DNA from: Aphrophora alni
Taxonomy: Eukaryota > Arthropoda > Insecta > Hemiptera > Aphrophoridae
Length of the DNA: 64,000 nt
Assembly: GCA_963513935.1 (NCBI GenBank)
Contig: OY740772.1
Location: 107,357,797-107,421,796 of the forward strand
Direction: 5' to 3'
How positions within the stretch are numbered: the stretch's first letter is position 1; each line of letters begins with the position of its first letter. Below are positions 1 to 12,768 of the stretch, in pieces. Both the position numbers and the translations under genes were made by a program. The notes beneath the pieces were generated by a model. It was not told the DNA's origin and did not search any database. It saw only the letters and a list, made by a program, of their open reading frames with translations.

Positions 1-887
1 CAGTCAAATTGTTTACAACTTAAGTATAATTTAAAATAGTCAGAGATAATTTAAGCCCACAAGAAAATATAATAAAACATTCATAAATCCATTAGTAAAT
101 TACTATTACTTTTCAGGACACTATATCAAAATCAATTTCAGGAAGTTTACACATTTGTATGCCCACTGTCTGTTAAATATTAACAATGATAAATTACAAA
201 AATTATTTAACAGACTCAGGGCATTTCCAATTTCAAAATTTTAATCTTGTATTTTAATAATGTATTCATTTTTCGTATGCAAATTCAGCTTCTAAAATTA
301 TTTATTTATAGTATCTAAACGTAGGTACATTTAATTTCACGTATATCTTTTATACATGTAAAAACTAAAATATAAAAATGTTACTATGTTGTAAATTAGA
401 CAACCGGTAAAAGTAAATATTCACAAAAATTTTCCTTACACAATGAGATCTATTTAATCCTATTTTAGGAAACGTATTTGTGGGTTACAACAGACATCTG
501 TCAATATATAATAATTATGTCCCCTTTTACTTTGTTAACGTTTTGTTTCCATGGTTACCAAATGCTATTAATAAGTTTTGACTCTTATATATTTGTACAT
601 TTAATTCCTTTTACCAAAAGTTTGCGAAGGACTCTGTTAAGTGTTGTGCCAACAATAGAACAATTTCATCAATATAGTTAATAAGCAGGATTTAATCGGC
701 CAACATAATAGTCTAGGGCAATGTTGGAAAATAAAACTAAATCTATAACCTAAGAATATTCTTTAGAATTAGTGAATGTAAAACAAACATGAGATAGGCC
801 TAACTTATAAATAAAAAATAACCGATATTTGGTCCGAAAATTATAAAATTAATTTATTTTAAATTATTTTTTTTTAAATTAATACTG
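1..887. other. AT-rich non-coding stretch
   Basis: I see no recognisable gene. A 67-codon frame at 478-681 opens on a non-ATG codon, is rich in F, L, I and Y, and matches no motif I know. It is most likely chance. Confidence 0.6.
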
Positions 888-979
888 GATAACAAACAAA
901 CAGAACACAATTTTCATAAAAAATATTTATTTATATTATTTATTTTTTATGAGAATTGTGTTCTGTTTGTTTGTTATAC
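888..979. repeat. Foldback (inverted repeat), about 36-bp arms
   Basis: Arms at about 889-925 and 943-978 are reverse complements (AACAAACAAACAGAACACAA against TTGTGTTCTGTTTGTTTGTT) with an AT-only loop. Transcribed, it would form a near-perfect hairpin. It could be a tiny MITE; no target duplication is evident. Confidence 0.8.
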
Positions 980-2606
980 TGTATAATTTTTCACATAAGT
1001 CAAGCTCATCATTTAATATAATTAATACCGGTTTCTTTTTAAAAACACATATTATATTACATGTTTTTAACAAATAGCTTAAAATGTCTTTTAACAATTA
1101 AAAATAATGTTAAATTATAAGGTTCAATTATTTAAAAATTCTTAATAATTTTTTTCTATTTTTATTTAAATAAAACGTATTTAATTTACTATAATAAAGT
1201 CTTTACCTTTTTTCAATTTTTCTAGACTCTATAATAACAGCATCGATTAAAAATAATAAATTTATATTTGGTAAGTTATAATTTAAACATATCACTTATA
1301 ATAAACTCCCTCCAGCCAGGATGGTTTCTTCACCCGTACTGCGGTTTCTTCACCACCTCTGGTCTTGATGATATCAGGTGTTATGGAGATAAGTAAGAGT
1401 ATGCTATTGGACTGAATTTTACTGGTTGCCATAACTACAGCTAGCATGTGTGTGGTTTGTCTACTTTTTCCGTTTAAAAAGCGTTAAGATTCTTGTAACA
1501 TGTTTCGACGAACGTCTTTATTAAATTTCTGTTCTCCTGTAGAGAACACAAAGAAATTTCCTCGGATATTCCCCACAAATGTTTTTGTCAATAAAGTTGT
1601 TGATTCCGATCTCTTCTTTGATGTGTAAGGTTGATATTTGTAAAAAGGCTTAAATATGTAGGTTTAACAAACGTCTATTTAAAAAAATCTGAGAATTGAC
1701 AATCTGAAAGAGAGAGGTTATCAACCCAAGATCAGGGCTTATTGACATGACAAATAAAATAATTTTAATGGAATTTAAATCTCAAGAATTTATTTATATT
1801 TACACTTATATACATATACAGATTTTAAATGTATTGTGTGTTTTGCTTGGACTTGTAATAAAACTATTTTTTACCTTCTCTATATACAATATGCAGTATA
1901 TACTATTATCTTGGTAGAGCAATATTGCTTTTTATTTTTGTGTGAATATATTCTTTTATCTGTAGCCTAAATATACTATAGTAAGTTTTACTATATGGAT
2001 TTTTTTTCTTAAGTATTATATTCATTTTCTTTATATAATTTAACATTTTAAGCAGCTATGACTTAAAGCCAAAAACATTTTCTTTTCAAAAACTGCTGTA
2101 AGGGTTTTATATAATAATTTCCCAAATATACAAATAAATCACATGACAGCAATTGTTTAATTAATAAAAACAGACAAAATAGAAATATTGCGTTATTTTT
2201 TGTTAATACTACAAATATATTTTAAGTTTAGTGGATATTTTGTTTACTTTTGTGAATGTGTATGTAAGGTTGTGCAAAATTTACTTATATTACATATCTC
2301 AACAAAACCTATTCATATATTTCGTTTTATACACGTTTTTTTGTGTGTTTCTAATTTAATTAATTTTTATCGTTTCTATAGTAAAAAATATTCTAAATAT
2401 AAAAATCTAACAAACGTTTGCGTGGACACTATGTTCTATGATTGGAGACTCGGAGAGTGAGATGGATTCAAAATGCCAAATTCCTTAATAGTTTACGTTT
2501 TTGTGTGTGTTTATCTCTGGTATTTATGTATATCACATACACGGTGACACTGAATACTACTTCTAATTTTATAAATTAATTTTTAACTTACTTAGTATTA
2601 GAAGTA
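980..2606. other. Non-coding stretch with a small GC-richer patch
   Basis: About 1305-1480 is less AT-rich than its surroundings (TCACCCGTACTGCGG and similar), but no frame in it resembles a known protein. A 90-codon frame at 2188-2460 starts on TTG and is dominated by F, Y, I and L, as expected by chance in such DNA. Confidence 0.5.
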
Positions 2607-3198
2607 AGCTACGGGGGAAGTTTGGTAATCTCAAAATGTCTACCACCATTTTTTGACTGATCTTCACGTTTAAGATCTTAGAAATCGACAAAACATGTTA
2701 CACTTTCCGCCAGACGTCATATTAGTCTGTACGTAAGTACGATATCGACCACCAAAATAAAGGTAGGAACATGAAATTTGGTATAGAGGACTTCTTTGCT
2801 AATATATAAAAAAAAACCTATTGAAATTTATTTCAAAATCTTAAAATGACACCTATTGTAAACAGTGTTTTATTCTGATTTCATATGTTATTCAACTTAG
2901 GTCTATAGCACACTACAGTAGATACAAATTTACATACTCCAATTCTGCATGAAATGGTACAAACCCCACATTTCTACGTAGACAAATTACCAAGTTATTG
3001 TCGAAAATGTAATTTCGAATCATGACCTCAAAAAATGTGATATTCGTTAAGATCCGGCAGCTTCGAGTTACCGATACGAGTGTAGCGAATAATATTATAT
3101 ATAGCAAGTAGAGAGTAAATATATATATTTAATAGAATATTTATAATAGTATAAGTAGTATATTTATTAATAGTATATAATATATAATATATATATAT

Positions 3199-3233
<35 letters not shown>

Positions 3234-3240
3234 TTTTAAT
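2607..3240 (+). repeat. Family B interspersed repeat, copy 1
   Basis: It starts near GGGAAGTTTGGTAATCTC and carries the family signposts in order: GACTGATC near the start, GTCTGTACGTAAG, TTTGGTATAGAGGACT, a TCTGCATG...GGTAC block, and a terminal TA-rich tract. The 3' part found in other copies (TGCTTGTATTAC...ACTGGGTAAG) is missing here. Confidence 0.65.
3173..3229. repeat. (TA)n tract
   Basis: Imperfect then pure TA dinucleotides, sitting where other family B copies also have a TA run. Confidence 0.9.
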
Positions 3241-6110
3241 TAGTACGAGTAAAATTTCCAACATTGTACATTTTGTAAATTCCCAAAATAAATTGCAATA
3301 AAGTGACAAAATAGAAAGCAAATAAAATTACGAAATGTATTCTTGAATTTGCCTCAAGCTATTCATTGGTCTATAACCGGAGGGTTGTCAATACAGAGAC
3401 ATTGTTATGTCATTTATTTCTATTTCTGTTTATTGACAATTGTTTAAATTGATAGTGTGTGGAAATCGTTCGTTTTCTAATGTAAAAAGTTAAATATATA
3501 AAACTCGAATAACTCAAAAACATTACTTAATAAAAAAAAAGGAAAAAAGCAATATTTTAATATATAAAATTTGAGTTTTAATAGAGTTTATTAACTTTCT
3601 ATACCTTTATAGAATTAATATACGATTTTTTTTGCAAAGAATTCAATTCTATTTATTATTTATTTATTAAAAAATAAATACATTTTTCCATTTTAGTCGA
3701 GTAATAAAAAATCGCAAAAGAACTAATAGTTTCTATCACATTAACAAAACGAATGTTTTCATTATTATGGAAATTTAACATTAAGATAAAACTCAGTTAA
3801 TTTCCCTCATCATTTCGATCGAAAAATCAAATGTAATAATATAATATTACAATAATTATAAAAAATCACCAATAAATATAATTATTGTATTTAAAATAAA
3901 ACATAAGCCTTAAAAGGCATTACAAAATCAAGTGTAAAGTGTTAAGTGAGTTAAAATATTGCATCAATAAAAAATTATTAATAGAGAAAAGTGAAGGTAT
4001 GTGAATAGAAAATTAAAAAACATGTTGGTAGTTTGTAATACTAACGTCCACTAATATCCATACGAAATGATGATCTCAGGATGAATACAGTATCAAAAGA
4101 AATAAAGGGATATCCAATTATGCACAAGAATAAACTGAAAAAACATGAGAACCCTGAGATGCTAAACTAATATTAACAACATAAAATAAAAGTTTAAAAC
4201 TAAACTGACAATCCCCTCCCCCTCTACTTCAGTTCAGGTGGATCGGCCAATCACAGTTAAACCACGTCAATAAACTTTTTGAACAAAACGTCTGTTAACA
4301 GAGTCTAACGGTACCTGTCTCTGTCCTTGGGAATGACCAGAAGTTGAATACTATAAATTTGTAAAACTTATTCAGATAGTACCGCGTACCATTGTCTATC
4401 TGAATTTTCAAATAATTCGGTTCGATGAAGGGATACTGTTCTGTTTATATGTAGCTTGATTTAGATTTTAAAATAAAATCGTTCATAATTTCTTCCTAAA
4501 GCTTATCACATCCGATACATTTTTTATGTTATATATAACATTACTGTATTTTATTAAAATATTTTTAAAAGTAGTATTATATACGGATTACATAAATTGA
4601 AAAAAACCACAGTACAATTTAAACTTTCTTCTTTCCTCATGTAAAATTTCGTATCATTACGATGTATAGTTAGGGAGCTACAGGCGTTTTAAAAATGTAT
4701 TGCAAGTGGCGAAACTTGAAATGTTAAAATCTGGTATTTTTATTGACATATAAATTGCAATAATTCTTAAACCATTTGAGATGTCAGAGTGATTTTTTCA
4801 GGGGTTATTCTCTTTTCAATTCTGCATCTTTTGATACCCATATAATTGGTTTAACAAAATTTTGATCTTTTCTGAAAATATTTTAAACTGCAATTACTCG
4901 TAAACACTTTGAGATTTCAAATTGTTTTTTTCAGGGTTTACTCTCTATTCAATTCTGCATCTTTTGATACCTATATCGTTGGTATTGTTAAATCTTGAAA
5001 TTTTTACCAAAAATTAGTTTAAAATGAAAATATTAAAATATTTTGGAAATTTCAATAGCACCCCTCGACTCCAAATTTAATTCTACTTCTAATAAGCTAT
5101 AAAAACAATCAAAAATAAAAATAAAAATCGCCTAAAAAAAAACTGAAAGGGCAAAAGTTCACTTTACCATTTTGAAAAGTTTGAAAATTGGCTGTGTTCT
5201 CGAGTTAATTACTCAGAAACTATAGAAGATATTTTCGAATTTATAGGTATGTTTTGTAAAATAAGTCGTCCAATAACAGACCGAGAAAATGAGCGCCTGT
5301 GTTTAATGAAATTTTGGGTAACTAACTCTTAAATTAGTTACAATTTTGTGAGTAAATGAATCTTTTGGTAAACTACCAATAACGGCAGTGTTTATAGATC
5401 TTGGAAAAACTGGCCGCAAGTATTATAATTTTTTTTATTGCAATACATTTATTTTTCTTTTACTGTCAGTTCTTGTCTTGTTTAATTAAAGTAATGGATA
5501 GATATTTGGTAATTACTGATATTTAACTAAAACTGAGCTTGAAACGTCTTCATTTCATTATGATCTCCTAACCATTTTGTATTAAACTTAAATATGATTA
5601 AAAATACAGTTATAAAATCTAAAGATATTGTATGAAAGATACACTACAAAATTATTCTACTTCACTGAAATTTAAAATGTTCTCAAGTATTAAATATTTT
5701 ATAAAGACACTCCATGCAAAATATTTACTTTCTTTTTTATGATTGGTTGGAGAAATGGAATACCGAAACCCCCACTGTCACACTTTGACCTTTTAAGGTA
5801 AAAGATAAAAGGTTGAGATCCCCTGTTTTATATGAAACAAAATGTTTAATTAAAATAAAGTAAGGAAATAAATGCGGGTGAAATTTGTTATAACCTGAAA
5901 CTGATGATCAGACGTTCCCTTCTGTGAGTAGGTAATCATCCCACATTCAGTGGCTAATTACATAGTCGTTACATTAATAGTAGAAATATTGGTTATAATT
6001 ATTAAAACTGTATTGCTAATTAATAACGTAATCGGTAGTCAATTTATTTATTCTATACGTAGGATTATAATATTAAAATTATGAAAAATCTGTATATATG
6101 AATTGTATAT
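3241..6110. other. Non-coding stretch with a two-unit 133-bp repeat
   Basis: AATTCTGCATCTTTTGATAC occurs at 4818 and 4951 inside a diverged duplicated segment (about 4765-4990). The region 5150-5330 has the feel of an old interspersed repeat. No coding frame is recognised. Confidence 0.5.
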
Positions 6111-6331
6111 ACAAGTTAAGTCAATAACATCCACACAAATAAACTTTTGCCAAAACTTTATTTGCCTATGTTATTACAGTTCCCTGATGTACATTTCGGT
6201 AACCAAGTTTACAACCCTTTTCTATGATGTTAACTTGGTTATCGAAATTTACATCAGGGAACTGTAGTAATATAGGATAATAAAATGTTTACCAAAAGTT
6301 TATTTGTGTTGTGTTATTGTACTTAACTTGT
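6111..6331. repeat. Foldback element, about 100-bp arms
   Basis: Left arm 6111-6211 and right arm about 6230-6331 pair over nearly their whole length; CAGTTCCCTGATGT on the left answers ACATCAGGGAACTG on the right. The loop is under 20 bp. It has no coding capacity. It is a MITE or foldback of unassigned superfamily. Confidence 0.85.
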
Positions 6332-6969
6332 GATAGGGGTATAGTGCTTACAATTGTAAAATTCACCACAGAGCTCTTTGTTCATCTATAGAATTGTAGT
6401 GAAGAAGTGCAGGAAACTTCCATAAATAAAGTTTCCAAATTGTTCATCGAATAAATAGATCAGATATTTTCTTCTCATAAATTTGCCTATACATTACATT
6501 ACAGTAACTGATTTTGTTCATTTATTACATCGTGAACAAAGGAATTATGACACGCCTCTCGTTTTTAAAATAAAGTTACATGTTTCTTAATTACTTTTAA
6601 AAAATTCAAATCATAGTCCAGCAACACATTATCACCACATAATTTTTAAAGTTATCGCAATTAGCGTCAGAATGTGATAAACCTAACAGCTACAATATCT
6701 CTATCAAAACACGTTTATTTTTTATGTTCTTTTAAATTTAAAAATTCAAAAATATAATTTTAATCACAATATAAGTACAATTTTTATCTTCATATAATTT
6801 TTTAACCCTAATATTATACTTATTTCACCCATTCTGATAATTTATTCCTTAAAATATCAAATTTAAATGTAAAAATTTTGACATATTTTAACATATTTCA
6901 ATTTGTATTAATAACTACAAATTTTACAAAACGGCTGACTATCAGGGACTCACGTTTAATGAAAATTCT
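6332..6969. other. AT-rich non-coding stretch
   Basis: Nothing recognisable in either strand. Confidence 0.5.
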
Positions 6970-7135
6970 ACGGTACTCTACCTGGATGTACAAATTTGTG
7001 TGTGTAGTGTTGGGTTAGATCCCTCTATTTCATCTTACTTATCAATTCTCTCTTGACCAATTACATTATTTTACTATCTATTCTTCCTTATTTTATAAGG
7101 CTACTGAGAGGTTTTCGCCTTTAAACAACAAAAAT
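6970..7135 (-). repeat. Family A SINE-like repeat, inverted copy
   Basis: Contains GGGTTAGATCCCTCT, a CATCTT...CTCTCTTGACCA block and AGGTTTTCGCCTTTAAACAA, the reverse complement of the family A layout seen elsewhere in the window. Confidence 0.75.
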
Positions 7136-7645
7136 TGAGATTTCCTTAATTTCTAAACCATGTTTTATCTTATAAGACCAAAAATACATAATCAAATTTT
7201 AAACATAAATCAACATATTTTGCAAGATCACTTTGACAAATATTGTTTGTAATGATTTGTAAACATTCCCAAAACGTTTCTTTATACACATTATTTTGTA
7301 AATTAAATCATTTAGTTTTTATTTGAATTACATCGATTCTTTTAGACTACTTGAATCAGTTACTTGATAAAACTACTGTAAAAATGTTCTATTAGAGTAA
7401 CCGGTTGTTTATTGATTTGATTTGACAATTTTAAAATTGTTTTAATAGATTAATATCTAACTGAATAAATTTTAAATGTTAGTTCTAATCTTGGTGTGTC
7501 ATGAGCTAATTTACTTGTTATTTTACTTTTGTGTGAATCTAAAAACAATCTAAAATAATAATTAAAAGAAATCAGTTTCTCCACCCATCGACTGAACAAA
7601 ATTGAGAATTATGAATCTACATAAAATGTTAGTCGGAAATTTAAA
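7136..7645. other. AT-rich non-coding stretch
   Basis: No gene or repeat recognised. Confidence 0.5.
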
Positions 7646-8280
7646 ACTGTGGTGATATGGCCCACCACGGTTCCCCCTGCGCTTGGGGTGGCGGTTGCTT
7701 GTCCGTACTCAGTGCCTTAACAGTTGCCCGGTGCCACAAATGCAGGGGCAGCAGATGATGCCTTGCATGTTCCCCCACCCTGCGAGCCCTGAAGTCGGGT
7801 CACGCACGAGAGATAACCAGTTGTGCACCGCTTTCGCAAGGAGCTGGACCGTTGGAAGACTACAACTAAATCAATCATCGCCAATTCATCATTCTTTTTA
7901 TGTCCTTCTTCCTAGTTTTAACCCCCCAAAAATAATGGCTTAATAGTCAAATTGGGTAGGGTCAGTCGACCCCGGGTTAAATGGTGCGCAAACATTCGGC
8001 TTTCCGCGATCAGAACGTCGGCCATTTTAGGCTAGTGTCTACATCGGGACCACTATTTTGTTAGACTCAATCCTTGTAAAAAACCATATTTGTAAGTAAG
8101 TTAATCATATAATAAGTAATTTTAGTAATCATTATTTAAAGTATTATTATTAGTCCCTCATCACGTGCTGGCTGACTGAGTTGTATTTAGTTTTAGTCGA
8201 TAGGTCTGGGCTGTGACCGTTGTGTCAACCAAGTTTTATAAGATCCACGATCCTCTATTCCCAACCTTAAAGTAATACCA
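7646..8280. other. GC-rich island of unresolved origin, possible solo LTR or repeat remnant
   Basis: It is sharply GC-richer than both flanks (for example GCGCTTGGGGTGGCGG and GTCGACCCCGGG). An 86-codon frame at 7683-7943 is rich in P, Q, C and S with no motif I know. It begins TGTGGTG and could be an LTR, but I could not pair it with a second copy or a convincing target duplication. Confidence 0.35.
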
Positions 8281-8518
8281 ATAATCATTAATAGGTACCC
8301 ATATTGCCGCGAAACAAACCAAAAAAATGATAATTATACAAAAAAATTACATAAATTTACGTAGTTTGTTTGGTTTTCACGAATTTCATACTCTGATTAT
8401 TGTTGATTGTCTTTGCAATTCCTGTTGTCTTTTCTTATTACTATATCATTGTTTTGCTGGTCATTTTCAGCTTCCACAAGTGTAGAACACTCAAACTTAA
8501 ATTGTCACATATTAAATT

Positions 8519-8521
<3 letters not shown>
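8281..8521. other. Short non-coding stretch
   Basis: Frames at about 8400-8700 run through the TA tract and are spurious. Confidence 0.5.

Positions 8522-8567
<46 letters not shown>
8522..8567. repeat. (AT)n microsatellite
   Basis: About 23 dinucleotide units. Confidence 0.95.
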
Positions 8568-8570
<3 letters not shown>

Positions 8571-8699
8571 AACAAAACTTTCAATAATAATCAAGATATT
8601 CAATAATTCAAAATATGATTTAAACTCTCCTTTTAAAATTTTCAATCTTTACGTAAATTTTCATATTAATCATTCCATTCTAACTTCCAATATTCACAA

Positions 8700-9270
8700 T
8701 TAATTTCATTTTACCTTATGATATTGTTACACACAACACAGCCAATTCAAATGATGGAATAGTAACTCAGTTGATAGTTTCAGAGAGTGTGAATTTATTG
8801 CTTTCTCACGGCATTGCTAAAATGTTTATAGAAATTCATTGATACAATACGTACTATACAAGTGCGGTTCAAAAATTACCAGTAAATGAAACTAAATTAA
8901 ATACAAAAAATGGAAGTCTATACAAAATTACAGATGTAACAACAATATTTTGTTTCATTTAACCACTCCTTGTATTGTGACACAGGCCTACCGTCAAAGA
9001 ACTCACAAACTAACTACATTCATCAACTCTTCATTTCTTAAATATTCAGTAACAAGGCGGTCTTTATTATTCGTTAAGACGTGGTAATGACTTGGAGGTA
9101 ACCAAGGCTGTGAGAAATTTTGAATCGAAGCGTATTAAATATAGTTTCTTCAAACTTTTGAACCAATTCATCAATCAACTCTATTATCCTTCTTCCTCAC
9201 GTACTATTGTGATGCGACATTCGCCACAGGCCGTGATGAATCCAGCAGCATTCTGTAATTCTGATTGTTG
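8700..9270 (-). pseudogene. Decayed coding relic of unknown family
   Basis: I do not recognise the family. Reading the minus strand from about 9256 downwards gives coherent, GC-richer protein-like stretches joined by frame changes. They include AAGFITACGECRITIVREEE (about 9250-9190), LIDELVQKFEETIFNTLRF, LPPSHYHVLTNNKDRLVTEY and FFDGRPVSQYKEWLNETKYC (about 9010-8950). A weaker stretch is KFTLSETIN near 8790. Each breaks with a frameshift or stop, so this is a pseudogene or diverged exons, not an active gene. The conserved-looking W, H, Y and C content argues against chance. Candidate sources are a DNA transposon, a captured host gene or an integrated foreign sequence. Confidence 0.35.
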
Positions 9271-10404
9271 AAATTGAATTACCTAATCAACTTCACAACT
9301 GGAGGTAATTGTAAAAGAGAACTGTATTTAAATTCGCTCACTACTACCACCACAACAAACCAAACGTTTTAAACGTTGTTGTTTATTGAAGTTACTAACA
9401 GCAACAACAAACAATGTTGGTAGGTAACCAGCTTGATTTTATCATCTAACCAAAAGTTAATATCTAAACCGCTCTGATATTCTCTAGAAATAGTTAATGG
9501 TCAACGCTTGTGTAAAATCTTATTAACTTGGTTTAGATTGTCTGTAGTTCAAAGGAAATGAAGGTTAATTTGGTTTATTTTTTTAAATTTAAATAACTTA
9601 ATATTCCTTTGATACGGAATATATGATACCAACATGATAAAACTATTTATTCAATTAAATTATTCCTTGGTAGATATTCTCAATATATCCAGAACATAAT
9701 ATTTCATCTAGCTTAGTTTAATGGCAAATATCTGTCCACTGGATTTAATTCTCAATATTGAATAAAATTTTTTTTCAATTAAAAAACATGAGGTAAAAGC
9801 TTTTGTAAAACGAATGCTTCTCGTTTATTGTTAATACATTTTATTAATGTTTGTACTAAAACAGTTTAGTTATAATTAGTTAATAATGTGTTTAGAAGAC
9901 TTTTTAACTTACTTGTGGTTAGAAAAATATTTCATTTCTTCATTCTGTCTGGGTGTTAAGTGAGCCTATGTAGATCGAATGAGTCAACTTTTAAATCAAA
10001 TTACATTTACTGTTTTAAATTTAATTTTATAATGTTAAATCAAGAACTATCTAATTTTGTCACCTTTTTTTATTAGTACAAACAAATATTACAATATTAA
10101 TAGAAAAATTGGTAACTTGTAATGGACGAATAAAAAAAACTAAATATTATATAACAACTTAAAATAAAAAAATTGTAATTATTAAAACAACTAAAAAGGA
10201 ATAAACAAACAATTATCAAATTTGTCAGAAAAAGTAATGTTGGCACTTCATTTAGGTCCTAAAAAGTCTGTTTTAAAGGTACTCTCCCATTTTATACAAA
10301 TACCCCTCGTGTATCAAAGAAGAAAGAAAGAAGGTGTCAACACTTTAAAATAAATTAATAATTAACAAAAACAAATATAATGCATTTACACAAAAAGTAC
10401 AATA
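9271..10404. other. AT-rich non-coding stretch
   Basis: It holds a small CAACAACAAACAA-type repeat near 9360-9415. No coding relic is recognised. Confidence 0.5.
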
Positions 10405-11408
10405 CAGTAGAACCCCTCAAACTCGACATTCCGTCAAACTCGACAGGGCCAGTGACAAGGAGCATGGGATTTCCAAGGTCATTCACTGCATTGTTTTACG
10501 CCATTTGCGCCTGCCAGATGCCCGGAGGTTGAGGCTTGTTACTTTTGTTTATACATGTGTGAGGGATGCTCCTTTGTCTAGCCACTTTCTAATCCTACTG
10601 TATAGTAGAGGCCAAAGTTAAAGATAAAGGGTGCAGGTAGACTGGGACAGCCCTAAATATTTGTTGTCAAAACATTCATATTGTTGTGAACCCAAGCGCC
10701 TAACCAACCGGATGCTACCGGTCATTAGCACTGATTCCATTAAAGTAAGCGGAAAGTCTTTTGTCATAACAATTCAACGAAGCGTGGTAGAACTATGATT
10801 CAAGTTTTGTAATAAAGGTCTTAACCATGTGAGAAAAATGAACCGACTCTTAATTATATGCGATCAGCAGTTCAATTTATAGCATTTGTATTGGACCGTG
10901 TTTGGTATGGACATTCTTTTTCTTCGGCGACTTCGAGATGAAGCTGCCAGACGTCCAGTTGAAAATGAAAAACAAATATCAATCAAAAGTTTTTTCAAAC
11001 AATGCTAACTTTGCTCTAATGTTTTTTTTTATCTAAAATTGTTTTAATCTTTAAAAATATTTAATGGACTGTCTGTTATTTACTGTAAATTTTATTACAG
11101 CATATTAGGATAGGTCTTTTTAGTTTGCTAAACCTATTGTACAAGGCCAACACTTTTTAAATCTCATTTGACCGATCGATAAATTTAATTTTAATGTGTG
11201 ATTGAACACACTATTTTTTGTTGTCAGGCAGGGACTTTTTTGCAATAAACGTTTAATCATTGATAATCAATAAATGTACAGTTATTTAAAATTTTTGAGT
11301 ATTTGTTGCAAACCTAACCATTAAATACCAAAGTTCCCTAAAACTCGACAACCCCCAAACTCGACAACCTTAAAGTCCACATTATGTCGAGTTTGAGGGG
11401 TTCTACTG
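10405..11408. mobile_element. pogo/Tigger-type DNA transposon, internally deleted
   Basis: The termini are inverted repeats: CAGTAGAACCCCTCAAACTC at the left and GAGTTTGAGGGGTTCTACTG at the right, flanked on both sides by TA, the Tc1/mariner-pogo target. A second ACTCGACA block repeats just inside each end. At 1004 bp it is too short for a transposase, but the C-terminal tail of one survives at 10922-11008. It is therefore a deletion derivative mobilised in trans rather than an unrelated MITE. Confidence 0.85.
10922..11008 (+). pseudogene. C-terminal tail of a pogo/Tigger transposase
   Basis: This open 28-codon frame ends in TAA and contains RPVENEKQISIKSFFKQC. A basic stretch leading into an I-x-x-F-F motif just before the stop is typical of the C-terminal end of Tigger/jerky-like transposases. 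The DNA-binding and DDE catalytic parts are absent from the element. The tail sits inside the terminal inverted repeats in the expected orientation. Confidence 0.6.
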
Positions 11409-11465
11409 TACCATAATCATGTAAGCTTAATAATTAATTTAAAATACCACACATTTTCGTACACT

Positions 11466-11466
<1 letters not shown>

Positions 11467-11538
<72 letters not shown>
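11467..11538. repeat. (AC)n microsatellite
   Basis: About 36 units, abutting the left arm of the long-TIR element. A GC/GT run lies just outside the right arm at 12769-12800. Confidence 0.95.
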
Positions 11539-11539
<1 letters not shown>

Positions 11540-11540
11540 T

Positions 11541-12745
11541 AATATTGAAAAAACAGAAATTTCCCATTATTTCTGTCATCAATCATCCTTGTTTAAACCA
11601 ATTCGCAAATTCATTCATTTGTATTGATACTACGATTGTTATGAAAGGTTAAGCTCAAATAAATAAACACCTATTTTAAAAAATTAATATTGTATTTTTA
11701 TTGGCAGCTACTATTCACTTTTCAATGCACTTAGTACAATCATTTTCTGATTTCACAAACGATCCAAGATATACAATTAAATATCACTAACATACTCAAG
11801 AGAGTAATCCCGAATTGGACGAAAGGAACACAGGTGCCGTTTCCTATAACAATGTATTTAGTTTAATCTTGATTTATAGCGTTATCGGATGTCTACAGTG
11901 CTTAGAAGACTTTTCTCAAACCGTATTTGGATCTAGATATGATATTTATCATCGCCTTATAAGCTGGAATTATCTTAATAATTGTTATTAAAAGTAATTA
12001 ATTAGAAAACAAAAGTTCACCAGAATGTTTATTTTGTTTTTTCAGTTAGCTTGTTTAATTAATGTAATGACTGGATATTTAGTAATGATTCATATTTTAC
12101 TAGACTACATTTAAAACACTATTTTTTCATTGATCTTTTATCATTTTTCATTGCATTATTATTGTTTATCTATATAGAAATAATACATTTGTTATAGTTT
12201 AGTTCATTTTACTTAATAGTTTAGACGCTAAAATAAGCAAAAAATACCTCTGTTCGATAGTTAAACAAGCTTACATTACAAAATCTGTAAAATGTAATTT
12301 AAATATTTTTAGCTTAAAGTCGAGATAGATTATGATGTAGGCGGAGATTGCGGCAGCGTTTTGTAACTCAATTACAGACCTCTTAGAAATTATCACTTCA
12401 AGCTAAATGTCAAGGTTTAAATTAAATGTTATTAAAATACAGATTAGAATATATCCACTTGTTTAGTTTGTGAATTATATTCGGTATGTTATAAACTGAA
12501 AAATTCAAAAAACAGTTTATTATGAAAAGTTCATAATTAAAGTTTAACTAGGATTAAATTATTTAAATCATTATCAGAAAAAATACAAAATTAATTTTTA
12601 ATAGTAGGTGTTTATTTATTTGAGACCAACCTTTCATAACATTTTAAGTATTAATACCAATGAATGAATTTGCGAATTAGTTTCAATAAGAATAATTATT
12701 GTTAATAGAAATAATGTAAACTTTCTGTTTTACAATATTATTAAT
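11541..12745. mobile_element. Non-autonomous element with about 150-bp terminal inverted repeats
   Basis: The left arm (about 11541-11690) and right arm (about 12590-12745) are diverged reverse complements; AATAGGTGTTTATTTATTTG (minus) matches AGTAGGTGTTTATTTATTTG at 12605. The interior (11691-12589) has no coding frame of note. The flanks are an AC run on the left and a GT/GC run on the right, suggesting the microsatellites are part of the element ends or grew from them. Confidence 0.7.
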
Positions 12746-12768
12746 TGTAAAGATGTGTACGTCATATG

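Noticed and set aside
2188..2460. 90-codon hydrophobic frame, possibly a membrane or chemoreceptor exon
   Set aside because: It starts on TTG. Its F/Y/I/L richness follows from T-rich DNA, and no splice context or motif supports it.
3028..3321. 97-codon I/Y-rich frame on the minus strand
   Set aside because: It is the translation of a TA tract inside a family B repeat. The same applies to 8400-8703 and 27790-28020.
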